From Rotaria sp. Silwood1 (lineage: Eukaryota > Rotifera > Eurotatoria > Philodinida > Philodinidae), in contig CAJNOP010000129.1 in assembly GCA_905250075.1 (NCBI GenBank), positions 427,671 through 491,670 on the forward strand: 64,000 nt of DNA, in the 5' to 3' direction. A program made the position numbers and the translations under genes. Below the pieces are notes generated by a model, which saw nothing but the letters and a program-made list of their open reading frames with translations, did not search any database and was not told where the DNA came from. Each line of letters opens with the position of its first letter. Position 1 is the first letter of the stretch. This document shows positions 24,549-36,599 of the stretch, piece after piece.

Positions 24549-26708
24549 ATAAAAATTTTTATTTTTAATATTAGGAAATTTAATTCTCTAGTCCTTCCCG
24601 TCTAAAAGGAAAACACTAAGGCTAGCATTAATATGTATAACGAATGAGAAATAATTCTTCATATAGTTATTACGCTATATTATTGCACATCGACTAAGAA
24701 TAGAGTTGAGAACAACATACTGAATTAATGCAATTTTTTGCATTTTATTTTTATCCATAACAATTTTTCGATAGATTATGGTCAAACCAAATAAGTGAAA
24801 AGGTTTTTAAAAATTTTATTGTTTTACGAAAAAATTTAATAAACATTTTCAATTTGCTCAAGCTCACCATTATCGAATGAATTTTTCTACAAGCATCTTA
24901 CAGGATAGGCATCAATTCAGCAAGTGATTCATTCGGATGGGTAAATATTAAATTGTTCATTCTCCAAAGTCCTTTTTAACCATTTATATTTTTCAATGAT
25001 TATCGAAGTAGTTTTCAAGGAGCATTTTCTTTTGTTTTGATTGTTGAGAAAAACCTGCTCTTTCATAGAATTGTATGCATAATCATGTTACGAATTCGCT
25101 CTAACGTCATCCGATTGAACTAGAATTTCATTATAGTTACTTGAATCTATTTTTCGACGGTAAAATTAGTCGATTTTGTTTTTAATAGTCTAATCGAGAG
25201 TTATAAGTCTACAAAAACTAAAATCTTAATTCAAATTTTTAGGCTTTGGATTATTGTTCATACTTTGTTTGTAAAAATAACAGAAATCGATATAGCTGAA
25301 GAAGTTCAACGTTACTTTTGAAATCTATTTTAAGTTATATTTCAAAAATAATTTTCAATCCATCAACTGAATTTAAAATATAATCGTAATCTAGAAAGAT
25401 ATAGGTCAATGAAAAAAAGGTTTTTTCGAAAAAAACCAAAAAGTAAAGCATAAAAAAATCTTAGAAAAATATATTTCCTGGTACCTGTATCTCCTTATTT
25501 TAGGTGATCAATCTATGAAAAAAAGTTCGGTTTTATCGATCATATGTTCTTCGAGAATTATCCAAAAACTAAAACACGACCAAAAACAAGACAGGAGGCT
25601 GCAATAGAGCTGTTGTTTCTCTACATCGACAATATGCTTCACTGTCTACTGAATGATTCTAAGATATCAACAAATGTTCTGTTCAAAAGAAAAGAAAACA
25701 AATAAAAATGTTTCATTCAGAAAAAAAACTAAGAAAGCAAATCATTTCAACAAACAGAGCGAAAAATAGCAAAGATAATATTCAATATCTTGAAAAATCT
25801 ATGGAAATATAATTTTATCATTAAAGCAATATCATGATTCCATCAAATGTGATTTTAGTAGTGTATATCGTTAGCATCTTTGTAACTATTTCGTTTTTTT
25901 TCATAAGGACATAACGCTTCAGTAAAATTCGAACAGATTTGTAAAAAATTTTCTCTTTTACAAGTTAGTTTTCTATTTTGTATGAGAGGAATACTATGGC
26001 AGTTTTAGATTTACTAATTAGAAGATAGAATAATTTTCTATGCCTAGGAAGACCTGCTTCAATGTATTGCTGGGGTGTGAATATTTGAATCTTTTCTCCA
26101 TTCACACTCAACTTATTTGTTACCACTTTTTAAAAGAATTCTTTCCCTTTATTTGCTTGACAGCATATCTCGAAATTGGAATTCATGCTTTTTCCTCTTA
26201 TATAAATTTAGATCAATTTATGATGTGCACAGATTCATCTCATATACGGTAGTCTTATGAATTCAAATCGAGATTGTTAGAAGTCAATAGTGTTTATCAG
26301 AAAAGAGTACATTATAAAAAGTTATTATCTCAATTGTCTAAAGATTTTTTACTTCATTCATAGCTATACAAAATTAACTTTTTAACAATCCAGATTTCAA
26401 TAATTCGGCAGTTAAAACCTACAGTAAAGCAAAGAGAGAAAAAATTTCTTTTTTTTAGAGTTGTGATAATGAGATTATTTATTTTTCCGGGTAGCAAAAG
26501 AAAAGATTTCAAAGGTTTAAGCAAACCGAAATTATTTTCATTATAGAGAATTGAAAAGTGAATTTTCTATTCAAAAACGTTCTTCAAATAGGTGCAAAAT
26601 TGGCTGTGGTTTTGTACAAATATCAAGTAGATCATTGTTTATGGCCCACTCTCTGTTGACGATCTTTTAACTGCAAATAATCTTAAATATAAATTAAAAT
26701 CAACAAGA

Positions 26709-26800
26709 AGGTGTGAGTGTCGATATGGGTTGGTTCATGTTCCAATGTCTTCAACTTAACAATATCCATGCCCTAAACCGTACACTCTCACCAACATCCT
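26709..26800. repeat. telomere-like TG/CA paired patch, degenerate
   Basis: GGTGTGAGTGTCGATATGGG at the left and ACACTCTCACCAACATCC at the right, about 50 bp apart. More diverged than most of its kind. Confidence 0.45.
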
Positions 26801-27181
26801 AATATTAGGATTCTTATGCTTCCTAAATTGATACACGATTGAGAAATATTGAATCATCGCTGCCAGCAGTATCGACAGGCGTTTTACATTTCTTTGATCA
26901 AGCCATCGTAGGTTACCACTGTGAAAAGAACATTGGCTACATAAATGATTCAGTATTTAAAATCTTAGAGAATTTCAATCCTTTGAAATTCAAAAACTGA
27001 ATCGAATGTGAATTGTAAATAAACAACTATCTGCAGAGGCCTGTATCAGAGTCGAAACGCGTCTTAGTAGCTTATTTCGTAACTCACATCTGTGAATATC
27101 TGTTAACCAGCTTAAACAAGATCATTGAAAGCTATTACCTGGCAATTTCGTTTGATTAAGTATTATGCAGAAACTACCTTT

Positions 27182-27231
27182 GCCATCTGATGAGATCCGC
27201 TAAGCCGGATCGAAATCCGTATCGTGATAGC
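27182..27231 (+). ncRNA. type I hammerhead ribozyme-like motif 1
   Basis: CTGATGA at 27187-27193 is followed by a perfect 6-bp stem II, GATCCG (27194-27199) with CGGATC (27206-27211) and a 6-base loop, then GAAA at 27212-27215. A very short stem III and a UC cleavage dinucleotide (27222-27223) follow. Stem I would pair GCCAT (27182-27186) with ATAGC (27227-27231), with one mismatch and a 3-base bulge. The layout (open stem I, minimal stem III) is that of ribozymes found in Penelope-like elements and retrozymes. No retroelement ORF is seen beside it. Confidence 0.6.
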
Positions 27232-27281
27232 TTCTTTCGAAAAACACACACATATATTCAATAGAAGTAACAGAAATACTA

Positions 27282-27327
27282 GCCATCTGATGAGGCCCTT
27301 CAGCAAAGCTGAAATCGCGATCATGGC
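27282..27327 (+). ncRNA. type I hammerhead ribozyme-like motif 2
   Basis: The same order as motif 1, exactly 100 nt downstream: GCCAT (27282-27286), CTGATGA (27287-27293), a weak stem II, GAAA (27311-27314), TCGCGA as minimal stem III, the UC cleavage dinucleotide, then ATGGC (27323-27327). Stem I is a perfect 5-bp match. Stem II is poor (GGC with GCT), so this copy may be weak or dead. Additional CTGATGA cores at 27356 and 27512 lack convincing stems. Confidence 0.5.
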
Positions 27328-27909
27328 GGCTCTAACTTATCCTAATTCTTACTCTCTGATGAGTGTTCTTTGCTGTCGAGCTTTCAGATAATTGTTGACG
27401 AATGATTCGTTTTTTTTTCATCGAAAGACAGTGCACAGTAGATTACTAATGAGTCTAATAACTCTGTGTTGATGAGTTATTGATTCAAAGACTTTCTGCT
27501 CACTAAATTACCTGATGAAATCCGCAACTGGACTGAAATACATGTTATGACTTACTTGATTCCCAGTACCAAAGCATTAGCATTAGTATTAGTCAATCCC
27601 AATACTAATGTTAAAAAGATACTTGTAGCTCAGGAGTTTTTAAAAAAATTTAAAAAAATCATCAGTTTGATGATGAAACCAATAGTAAAAGACATCAATT
27701 TCATTCCACTGATTTTTTCTTAAATAGTAACAATCATCAAGTAAATTCACAGAAATAGATTCTATCTAGATTGTTTATTAAATCTGATCAACAGTCATGA
27801 TTAACATAAATAACACTATTAGTTTGTGAATAACTTCTGTCTTTCACTCAACAACAACTAGAGAAAAATGTCGGGATACAATTTTTTTTATTTAGAGACA
27901 AAAGCAGTT
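27328..27909. other. tail of the ribozyme region
   Basis: It contains two further CTGATGA-like cores (27356-27362 and 27512-27518, the latter with GGACTGAAAT after it) and a short CATTAG/CTAATG inverted run near 27574-27611. There is no coding frame. It ends at the 3' end of the minus-strand helicase gene. Confidence 0.4.
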
Positions 27910-30744
27910 TTATTCTATTTCAGATTTTGATTCCATAGCGATGACGTTACTATCTTTTCTCTCGCTTTTAAACGAACCAGGTGATTGAAACGGATGCAAT
28001 CGATCAACCAAATAACGACCAGAAGACAGTTTCACGAGTGACATTGCTATAAAATGAGGATTAGTAGTTTCTCGATGAGCGAAAATACTGGTGTCGCTTA
28101 TGCCTGCATCGAATCCTTTTTCAACCATATGGGCATTTAACTTTGTCTTATTTGTTCTGCGGAAAATACCGTATTGATTCGAAAAATACTTGTAGAGATT
28201 GCTGCCGATGATATCACTTTCATTTGCATTCGATAATGACTCAGGGTTGAGTTGCCAACGTGAACCGTTAATCGTTTCGATCAAGTCATGATAAACATTT
28301 TCGACAATATTCAGAATTTTGTTGTTCAGTAATACACTCCTACTGTGTGCTGCTCGACATTCTCGACATGAATATTCCATTTTCCAAGTTTTTCTACATG
28401 TCAAACATGTGCGCTTAATCGGATCAAGAGCACCTGCGATATGCCAGTTTTTATAAATTGAAACAAAATGCAACAAATCACTGTCATGTTTCTTAGCCCC
28501 ATCGACAATGCGATTTTGAACGAATTGTTTCTCCTCGTCAGTGAGACCACCCACCGAAAATAGAGAACCGGGTGCTGATAAAATGGCCACAATCGTAACT
28601 ACCAATTCGAGAATCTCAGCATGTTCAAGATAGGTATCAATCAAGAATGCACTATAACGAGGATCAAGACCGAGTTTGGCGAAAAGCTTTCCTTGCTTGG
28701 TAATGATTTGGTCATCATCAATACAAGAAAGATCTTTCAAAAGCTCTAATGATGTTTCGATAACTGTTTGTTCAGGTTGATCGATTAACGGAAATTCCTG
28801 CGGATTCAATTCCAAATAAACTAGTTGAAGAACAGCACGATCAAGTGAGGCTCGAAGAATTTCAGGTTCAATATCAGGGCGAGTCAAATCATTTTCATCG
28901 TAGAGGCGAACACAATGTCCTTGTGCTGTTCGACCGGCTCTTCCTTTGCGTTGATCAGCAGATGAACGAGAGATTTGCACAGTTTCAATAACTGTCAGAC
29001 GATTTTCATGATCGAAACGAGGTTGTTTGACCAGTCCAGAATCAATGACAAGACAGGTATCTTTTATTGTCAAAGATGTTTCAGCAATATTCGTACAGAA
29101 AACAACCATTCGACGAACGCCGTTGGAATCTTCATCAAATTGAAGTACTCGATCTTGCTCTTCTAGCGAAAGAGCACTATACAACGGTAATGCAACACAA
29201 TTATCGGGTATTCTTTGATTAAAAAGCTGTATAGCATCCTTGATCTCACGTTGTCCAGGAAGAAATACCAATGTGTGTCCTTGATGTTTGTCATACAAGT
29301 TTTGTATTGTAGAAACGGCATGTTGCAGGAGTGATTTATCCGTAAAGGGATTATATTCGACAGATACATCATAAATACGACCTGGAACTGTCAATGAGAC
29401 GAAATTTGTTCGCTGAAAAAACTTGAGAAACTTTGCCGGATCAATAGTCGCTGAAGCAATGACGACATAGAAATCTGTTGATCGTGTAATTAGTAACAGT
29501 TTCGCAATTCCCAAAACAATATCGGTATTTAAAGATCTTTCATGTGCTTCATCGATGATCAACACTCGAACGTTGCCCAATTGATCATCGTCTTGGCTTT
29601 CTTGAATAAAAATAGCATCAGTCATAAAGAGAATATCTGTTCCAGGAACTCGATTTCTCTCTCTTCCAACACTGGATTGACCAACTCGATACCCAACTGA
29701 TTTTCCTACTGAGATTCCATCGTATTCTTCAGCTACACGACGTGCAAGAGACATTGCTGTGATTACCCTTGGCTGAGTGCAAACAACCAAACCACCAAAG
29801 TATTCAGCAGCGTATTGAGGTAGTTGAGTACTTTTACCACTGCCTGTTTCTGCTGTGATAACAAGTACTCGTTCTTTTTCCAATCGTTGACAAAACTCGT
29901 CTTTGGCAGCGAGAATAGGCAATTTTGTCTTTTCTCGTTCGATGTTACGTTGTTGGACGGATTTTAATATTGAGCATGATTTTGATTGGTGTTCGACGTC
30001 GCTTTGTATTTGTTGTTCACTTAAAATTCCATTCAATGGATGGCAAGTGTGTGAACATATTGAGTTTTCACAATCGCTGCCTATTTTACATGGATTCCAA
30101 TCATCAGGATGCAAACGTTGACAAAAATAATTATCACAAGAACTTGCTTGTGGACAAGCAATTGCACGACTCTTAGGATGATCTAATTGACAATTAATTT
30201 CTGTACATTCTCCACCGTGTGGACACAATTGTCTATCAGATGGATGAACATGTTGACAAGTTGTGTTGTAACATTGCTTACCGAAAGGACAAATTTTTGG
30301 ACGATCTCTAGGATGCCACTTTTCACAATTCCAAAGTCGACATTCAACTCCATCTCGACATTTGTCTGACAATTTTACTGGATGTAAAAACTCGCATCCG
30401 CATCTCCTACAAGCAGCACCGTTTCTACAGCGTTTTTGTCGATCAAACGGATGATTTGCCTGGCAATCAAATTCTCTACACTTAGCACCACATTCGCATG
30501 CCTTCCATCCAGATGGGTGATTATATTGACAAAATGAATTGAAGCACTTTAACCCATTTCGACAAGGAGCTTTTTGAGAAGAACGTAAATTGTCAAGAGA
30601 ACTTGATGTCAATCTAAGACGTAGATTGCCAACATCATGTGTTAGTGAATTTATAGAATCATCGCCATCGGCTGAGTTTGCACGATCATCTACTGTTTGT
30701 GTGTCATTATCACCATTATTATCATTGTGTTTATTGGATGACAT
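27910..30744 (-). CDS. DEAH-box RNA helicase with eight CCCH-type fingers
   Basis: A single 944-codon frame with an ATG at 30744 and TAA at 27910. Residues 61-235 hold eight C-x5-C-x4-C-x3-H units in the Nab2/ZC3H14 style, which bind RNA. The helicase core follows: motif I ETGSGKS (299-305), motif II DEAH (398-401), motif III SAT, FLPGQ, motif V TNIAETSLTI and motif VI QRKGRAGRT. HA2-like sequence (LGLDPRYSAFL...) comes next. The first 55 residues are Asp/Asn/Ser-rich. The expected activity is ATP-dependent RNA unwinding guided by the finger array; whether it serves splicing, decay or defence cannot be read from the sequence. All helicase motifs are intact. It lacks introns although neighbours have them, which may mean retrocopy or acquired origin. 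Confidence 0.92.
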   Translation of the reverse strand: MSSNKHNDNNGDNDTQTVDDRANSADGDDSINSLTHDVGNLRLRLTSSSLDNLRSSQKAPCRNGLKCFNSFCQYNHPSGWKACECGAKCREFDCQANHPFDRQKRCRNGAACRRCGCEFLHPVKLSDKCRDGVECRLWNCEKWHPRDRPKICPFGKQCYNTTCQHVHPSDRQLCPHGGECTEINCQLDHPKSRAIACPQASSCDNYFCQRLHPDDWNPCKIGSDCENSICSHTCHPLNGILSEQQIQSDVEHQSKSCSILKSVQQRNIEREKTKLPILAAKDEFCQRLEKERVLVITAETGSGKSTQLPQYAAEYFGGLVVCTQPRVITAMSLARRVAEEYDGISVGKSVGYRVGQSSVGRERNRVPGTDILFMTDAIFIQESQDDDQLGNVRVLIIDEAHERSLNTDIVLGIAKLLLITRSTDFYVVIASATIDPAKFLKFFQRTNFVSLTVPGRIYDVSVEYNPFTDKSLLQHAVSTIQNLYDKHQGHTLVFLPGQREIKDAIQLFNQRIPDNCVALPLYSALSLEEQDRVLQFDEDSNGVRRMVVFCTNIAETSLTIKDTCLVIDSGLVKQPRFDHENRLTVIETVQISRSSADQRKGRAGRTAQGHCVRLYDENDLTRPDIEPEILRASLDRAVLQLVYLELNPQEFPLIDQPEQTVIETSLELLKDLSCIDDDQIITKQGKLFAKLGLDPRYSAFLIDTYLEHAEILELVVTIVAILSAPGSLFSVGGLTDEEKQFVQNRIVDGAKKHDSDLLHFVSIYKNWHIAGALDPIKRTCLTCRKTWKMEYSCRECRAAHSRSVLLNNKILNIVENVYHDLIETINGSRWQLNPESLSNANESDIIGSNLYKYFSNQYGIFRRTNKTKLNAHMVEKGFDAGISDTSIFAHRETTNPHFIAMSLVKLSSGRYLVDRLHPFQSPGSFKSERKDSNVIAMESKSEIE

Positions 30745-32067
30745 TGAATCGAATAGAACTTCAAAAGAAAATCAAGAAAACATATTGCGTCTTATTCATA
30801 AGTAATTGTAGGTTTTGTATTCATCGAAAAAGAAAGACTCGAATGATGAGAATCTTCAAGAAAAATTTCATATGAAACGAACAAAAAAGATCTGATCATC
30901 TATGTCTATCATGGATACTTTTCTCACATCTCATAGGAAGAATAAAATTAACTCTTCATTGTTGATCTCTAAGAGTAGATAAATCTTCTCAACGTAATAT
31001 CAAAATACTTATTGGTTATAGCTAGAAGTGAGATCAATTCTTTACTCGCTCGCATTAATAAGTGATAGATGAAAACAAAAACTACGACAAAAATTTCTCT
31101 ACATATGAGAGGATAAATTAGAAATACAATGAACAATAAGAATCATAGTGGATGTTAATCTCACATCTCACATCGCTGTTTATTAAACACCATGAAAATT
31201 GTGAAAATCAGTTGATTCTCGGACACTGAAATGTGTCATTTCCACTCGTTGACTATCTGGATTAACTAGATGTCGACAAATTCGAATAGTATCCTTCGAA
31301 ATATTATCAATAACGGTACAATCTAAACTTCATGACACTTATCAATTAATTGACATCTAAGAAAAATCTCCTTAAAGAACTCTTTCGCCGAAATGATTCT
31401 CTCTGATCGATGTATTTATTTGTGACTGATTCAAATCAATGTCAATGTCAGTGACAGAGAGCAAAGAAAATAATCACATGAATAAATCAATAATTTGCAT
31501 CTCATCTACATTTTTCTTCATGAAAAGGAAAGAAAAAACTTAAAAATAACGGTTCTTTTTCAATATATCTTTTGATTTTTATGATTGGCTTTCAACGTCT
31601 CAACGACGTTCGTACCTTCCTTTTAAAAAAGCAACGGTCGGGACAAAATAAAAGAGAAAAAACTGACAAGAAATACAAAAACAAAGAATTATCAATAATG
31701 ATTGGTTACCTTAACAAAAGAAATCAATCTGAAAAATGAAAGCGCTTTGCTTTGATGATTGACTTTTTATATGATTCTTTTTCATTTCTCCGACAAAAAA
31801 GCCAATAGAAATGAAAACATACAACTATACTGAATAAAACCCAACTGGGAAAAGATGCTATACCAGAAGACGTACAAACACTCCTCTGTCATGAATATTT
31901 TCTTCTCACATCATTTTTGTCGACACTAAAAAGGAACAAGACACGTGAGACTTCAACGAATGCCCAGCAAAAAGAGATAAGAAAAAACTAAGTCAACAAA
32001 AGAGTTAACACAACCACACCAATATTGAGAGAAAAAAGAAACGACTAAAAACAAACAAAACAGTCAA
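30745..32067. other. upstream region of the helicase gene, no other gene
   Basis: It should contain the helicase promoter. Short frames at 30590-30875 on the plus strand are shadows or noise. No repeat structure was noticed until the TIR element at 32068. Confidence 0.5.
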
Positions 32068-32940
32068 ACTCACGAGGGAAGGTCCCCAACTGTCTCCTCG
32101 CTTTTGAATCGGGTACATGCCCAAACGATAGACCTCAGTGAGTTATTAAACAACCTACAAGGGTTCGGTTGTCTATAGGCCTCCTGAGCAGAGATATACA
32201 ATTTTTACTGTTACTAGTTTTGCTGTACTACTGTACTAATATATATGATATCTTGACTAAAAATACTCTGATCTGGTTCAAATTTATATCAGTAGTATGG
32301 TACTTAGTACTGATTAAGATCCTAGAGTTTGAAGATAAATCGATGCTTCTTATTGAAGATACGAATTTGTTTGATATACCAATTAATTATTAAAAAAAAC
32401 AATATGTGGTCTTCCTCAAAGATACAAGTATTCATTCATCTGATATTTCCAACACACATGCATTTTATAGTTAGCATGCATGTGAAAATATCATCTCCTT
32501 TTTCGATGCTTTAGCTAATAAGAATCAGAAGAGTGAATTCGCATACTTTTCGCTATAGAACTGGTGCTGATATGATAAAATTAATTTTCACAAAGATATC
32601 GATATATTAAACGAACATTCCACCACCAAAAATTCAATGTATTGTTTTACTTTATTACGTCATTCGTATATATCTTCAAACTCTAGAATCTTAATCAGTA
32701 CTAAGTACCATACTACTGATATAAATTTGAACCAAATCAGAGTATTTTTAGTCAAGATATCATATATATTAGTACAGCAGTACAACAAAACTAGTAACAG
32801 TATAATAATTGTATATCTTTGCTCAGGAGGCCTAGACAACTGAACCTTTGTAGGGTGTTTAATAAGTCACTGAGGTCTATCGTTTGGGCATGTACCCGAT
32901 TCAAAAGCGAGGGGACAGTTGGGGATCTTCCCTCGTCAGT
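32068..32940. mobile_element. long-TIR element with 270-bp arms
   Basis: Positions 32068-32337 reappear in inverse at 32671-32940 with only scattered differences. The arms begin ACTCACGAGGGAAGG and ACTGACGAGGGAAGA read inwards. The 333-bp centre has no supported ORF; the frames at 32169-32393, 32329-32514 and 32637-32843 are arm or centre noise. No target duplication is obvious. The closeness of the arms suggests recent activity or gene conversion between arms. Confidence 0.7.
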
Positions 32941-33112
32941 CATAATTCTCTCTCATCACACATACTCTAGAGAAAAAACAAACTATCCAAAGAAAGAAGA
33001 ATAAAACCACAGGAGACGATGCTCTACCAATCAGTCTCTTCTTAATGGAGTCAGAGCTTGACAAAATCTCCATTAAACTTCAATAACTATTGAGATTCAT
33101 CAAATGTTTTAG

Positions 33113-33160
33113 ACGGTGTGGGTGTACGTATGAAACATTAACACCTACACTCACACTCTA
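33113..33160. repeat. telomere-like TG/CA paired patch
   Basis: GGTGTGGGTGTACGTATGAA, a short spacer, then AACACCTACACTCACACTC. It lies between the long-TIR element 32068-32940 and the MULE-like element 33184-34165. Confidence 0.6.
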
Positions 33161-33183
33161 ATTGTACAAAGTGAATATCGACA

Positions 33184-34165
33184 GGAGAAAATGGAAAAGA
33201 GCTCGGAATCCTTAATTAGTAAGAAAAATGAGGAAAATGAGCTCGTTTTTTTCCGAGCTCAAAATAAGAGGAATTGATCTCAGAAAAAAGCTCATTAGCG
33301 CTGAAGCAATGAAATTAGAGGAAAAGAGCTCGGTTTTTTCTACATATGTGCACATGTGATGATATAGACAAGCGTATATGATGAATGCAATGGATGACCC
33401 GCATAGAAAAATGAGTCATTCGACGATACGATGTATGTTTACGAAAGAACGGTGGAGAAGCATTGTTTACAAAAGCTTCTTTTCATTCTCTATTCCATTG
33501 TATACCTAAATCTTGTCTGAAATATTTAAAAATGTATCAAATCGTGGAAGAATGAGACGAGTATGGAAAGAGATTAACGAAAGTATTTTAACTGAAAATG
33601 ATTTAAAATCTTTAGCAAAATGTCACAATGTTTCCATTTATCGTAAAGAAAATTTTAAAAATTATGAATCGACTACATTCAGATGTTCACAATATAGAAG
33701 GGTCTCAAACAATATTCGTGCATCCATACAACAGGTCTTATGATGATTTGGGGAGTTCGGACAATCCCACAGTTAATTGGAAAAAGAAATGTGAAAGGGC
33801 GAAGAAAAAAAGCTAAACATGCCCTGTCGAAGGACTGATTTGTTGAGCACCTTTGTCTTAAGTTTTTTATTATATATTAGTAAATAATAAATTTAACATT
33901 AGTAATATTTCTGTTTGCCACACAAGATGCTGTTTATTCGTATACACATAAGCTAGGACATTGTATTTTGCTTTTCTCTTCATCGTATCGAACCGAGCTC
34001 TTTTCCTCTAATTTCATTGCTTCAGCGCTAATGAGCTCTTTTCTGAGATCAATTCCTCTTATTTTGCGCTCGGAAAAAAACGAGCTCATTTTCCTCATTT
34101 TCTTTACTAATTAAGCACTCCGAGCTCATTTTCCAAATTTTTCCGAGCTCAATTCTTCGTCGTCC
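33184..34165. mobile_element. MULE-like foldback element, 9-bp TSD
   Basis: A 982-bp element flanked by the direct repeat ATATCGACA at 33175-33183 and 34166-34174. Arms of about 160 bp (33184-33340 and about 33990-34165) are inverted copies with many GAGCTC units. A 9-bp duplication is typical of Mutator-like elements. The centre has overlapping frames (33513-33743 and 33628-33816). One contains KNYESTTFRCSQYRR, which might be the start of a zinc-finger such as FLYWCH/FAR1, but it is too short to name. No transposase core is seen, so it is non-autonomous. Confidence 0.75.
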
Positions 34166-36336
34166 ATATCGACATAAAGATGATGACCAAACAAATTAAC
34201 CACATTACCGCCTGGTACACAAGTTAGTCAATTTCAATCACATTTTACTATTGATAGACAATTGACAGCTGAAGCAACGCATATTGAACAAAAAGAAGTT
34301 GCGAAATCAATTACGGTTATTAGATTTGTTTTTTGAAATAAGCTAAGCCTATTCTCGAAATTTATTTATTTTTTATCATGATAAATGAATAGATAAGATG
34401 AAACTTATGGATTTGTGCAGTTTAATGAAGTTTTCGAAGTAAAAAACTTACAATTTTATGAACAGAGACCCTAAAAGATTCTGAATCGTTAGCATAAGAA
34501 TGGCAGAAACCAACGAAAACTAGCATGATAGAAAATACTGACATGTTTCTGTTAAACAATTATTTGATTAGAAATGTACAACGGCTCAAAACTCGAACAA
34601 GATATGTATTTTGAACAATTAGGTTGTATTCGCTTTTAGACACAAAAATTAAATGACTAAATACGTTTTAGTTTTCCGTTTTTCTTTTCACTCTCTCACT
34701 GTTGCGTCTATGATTAAGATTAATTATTTGCCTATGGACTACTTACAGCAATCACAATAGTATTCGATACGAAATAGTTCAGTTTTACAATAAATGTACG
34801 CATAAAAAGAGAACGCATATAATTGTTACAAATATAGCATAGTTGTACTTGTTTAGAATTGATTTTGACATCTTTGAAGATCAAAGAATAAGGAAAAAGG
34901 ATAAGATACCACAACTCGAATAGAACTATTTTCTTATATTCTTTCGTAACTTAATTTTTCATCCATAAAAGTCTCGATAATGTTCTTATCCGAAATAATG
35001 TGCATTATGTCTAACATGATAAAGAATAACCTGAAATAAAAATGTTGTGTACTTACGAATTAACAACTGTGAAGCTTTAGGATTCTACATGCGTCATATT
35101 TCTGCCGTTTTTTTTCCTCAAAGTTAACAATATCAAATAAAACTCAACGATCATACAACGTTATCTTACAGCTTATTCATTGTGACGAATTTTTAAGCAA
35201 AACACTGAACATACTAAAAATTCATCCAAACTTTTGTTTTTTCTGTACATTTTGCTGTATAAAAGATTCGGTCTAGATATTAGTTAAGTTTGATTGTTTT
35301 GCCATATTATTGATCAAAAAGTAACTAGATTTTACATTTTCACAGACAATTGGAATCACTATTAGCAATTTACGAATCATATAAATTAAGCAAAGAATCA
35401 ATTTAACAGAATTGATACGCAACTATTTGTATGACAGTTGATCTTTCTTGAAATACCTTACTATGTGCTCTAAAATTTAAATAAATTTTAGTTATTTTCA
35501 AAAACTTTAAAACATGACTTTGTAAATGAAATGACTGAATTTGCTTCGACTGTTTATCAAAATTATCTTGTTGTTGTAGCAATAAATTTGTACTTGTTCT
35601 AATAAATCTCATCAGAAAACATTTATTTGACGAGTTCATCTGACTCAAATGAATACAAGAGAAGACCATCAACATATATAAGTCTTGAAGTTGAGTTCAT
35701 GATCTTCTTAAGGTAATTCTAATAAAACTATAGAATAGATTTGCAAGAAAATTCATCGTACTCTTTCAGAATATGAATATTGTTAAAATAAGACTCTTTC
35801 AAAGCAACTAGCCATCAGTTTACTTCAAAAACAGAGAAAAAAACTCTGTCAATAGTTCCACAGCTGTAATCATCTATTCTACTATTTTTAACACCCTTTA
35901 AACGAAATTTACTCTACTTCACTTTGTTTATATTTTAATAGTACCCATTTTGAGTTCATTAGATTAGACAACATGATTTCCGGCAGAAATCAAAAATAGT
36001 AAGAGAAAGTGAACGAAAAACATCTAAAACAGAAGTGAATGATGAAAGAGCGAGAATTTTTTAGAATCTTCTACGGTTCAATTGTCTTCTTTCATTTGAC
36101 ATATAACAATAAGAATGTATTAGAAATTTCAAGAACTTTTTATTGTAATTGTAAGTCGTTTGTTAAGTAAAGATTTATGATTTATCATATCAAATGCTGT
36201 CTATTATCATGTTTCAAAATGATCAACCGTTAATCAAATCACTTGCAATACTCAAAATGATCACCTCCTCCATCCTCGCTCTTTCTTTCGTATCTTTCAT
36301 CTCAAGGTCTTGTTTTTTCATCGACCTAAAAACCAG

Positions 36337-36356
36337 TCCACACCCCACATCCTCAA
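36337..36356. repeat. telomere-like C-rich patch, short and unpaired
   Basis: CCACACCCCACATCC-type sequence of about 20 bases without a G-rich partner. Confidence 0.4.
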
Positions 36357-36599
36357 GTCCTAGTCTTGTAGAAATTGAAATTTGATCTTGACTACGGACC
36401 TATCGATTCTGTCGAGAGCTTAATCTGGATCAGGATTGGTTTTCAGTTCTCTAACTGACTATGTATCTTTGTTTTGAATCAGCACCATTGAAAAAAAGAT
36501 GTTGATATATACTGAAAGAATAATGAACGTGATGTATATATTTCTCTGATGGAGTTAAAAACAGCCATCATATGGCTATATTCAAAAATTTTCTTGACT

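Larger units (their letters stand above)
24019..27181. other. AT-rich stretch, no gene recognised
   Basis: Apart from two telomere-like patches I see no supported feature. The frame at 26040-26252 (70 codons) and the frames crossing 24341-24605 are short; the latter are generated by the telomere-like patch itself. Confidence 0.5.

Noticed and set aside
24341-24605. Overlapping frames rich in Val, Trp, Cys or His
   Set aside because: They are translations of the telomere-like patch, not genes.
27356-27540. Further hammerhead copies at 27356 and 27512
   Set aside because: CTGATGA is present, but the first lacks a GAAA box and the second has mismatched stems; noted as possible relics only.
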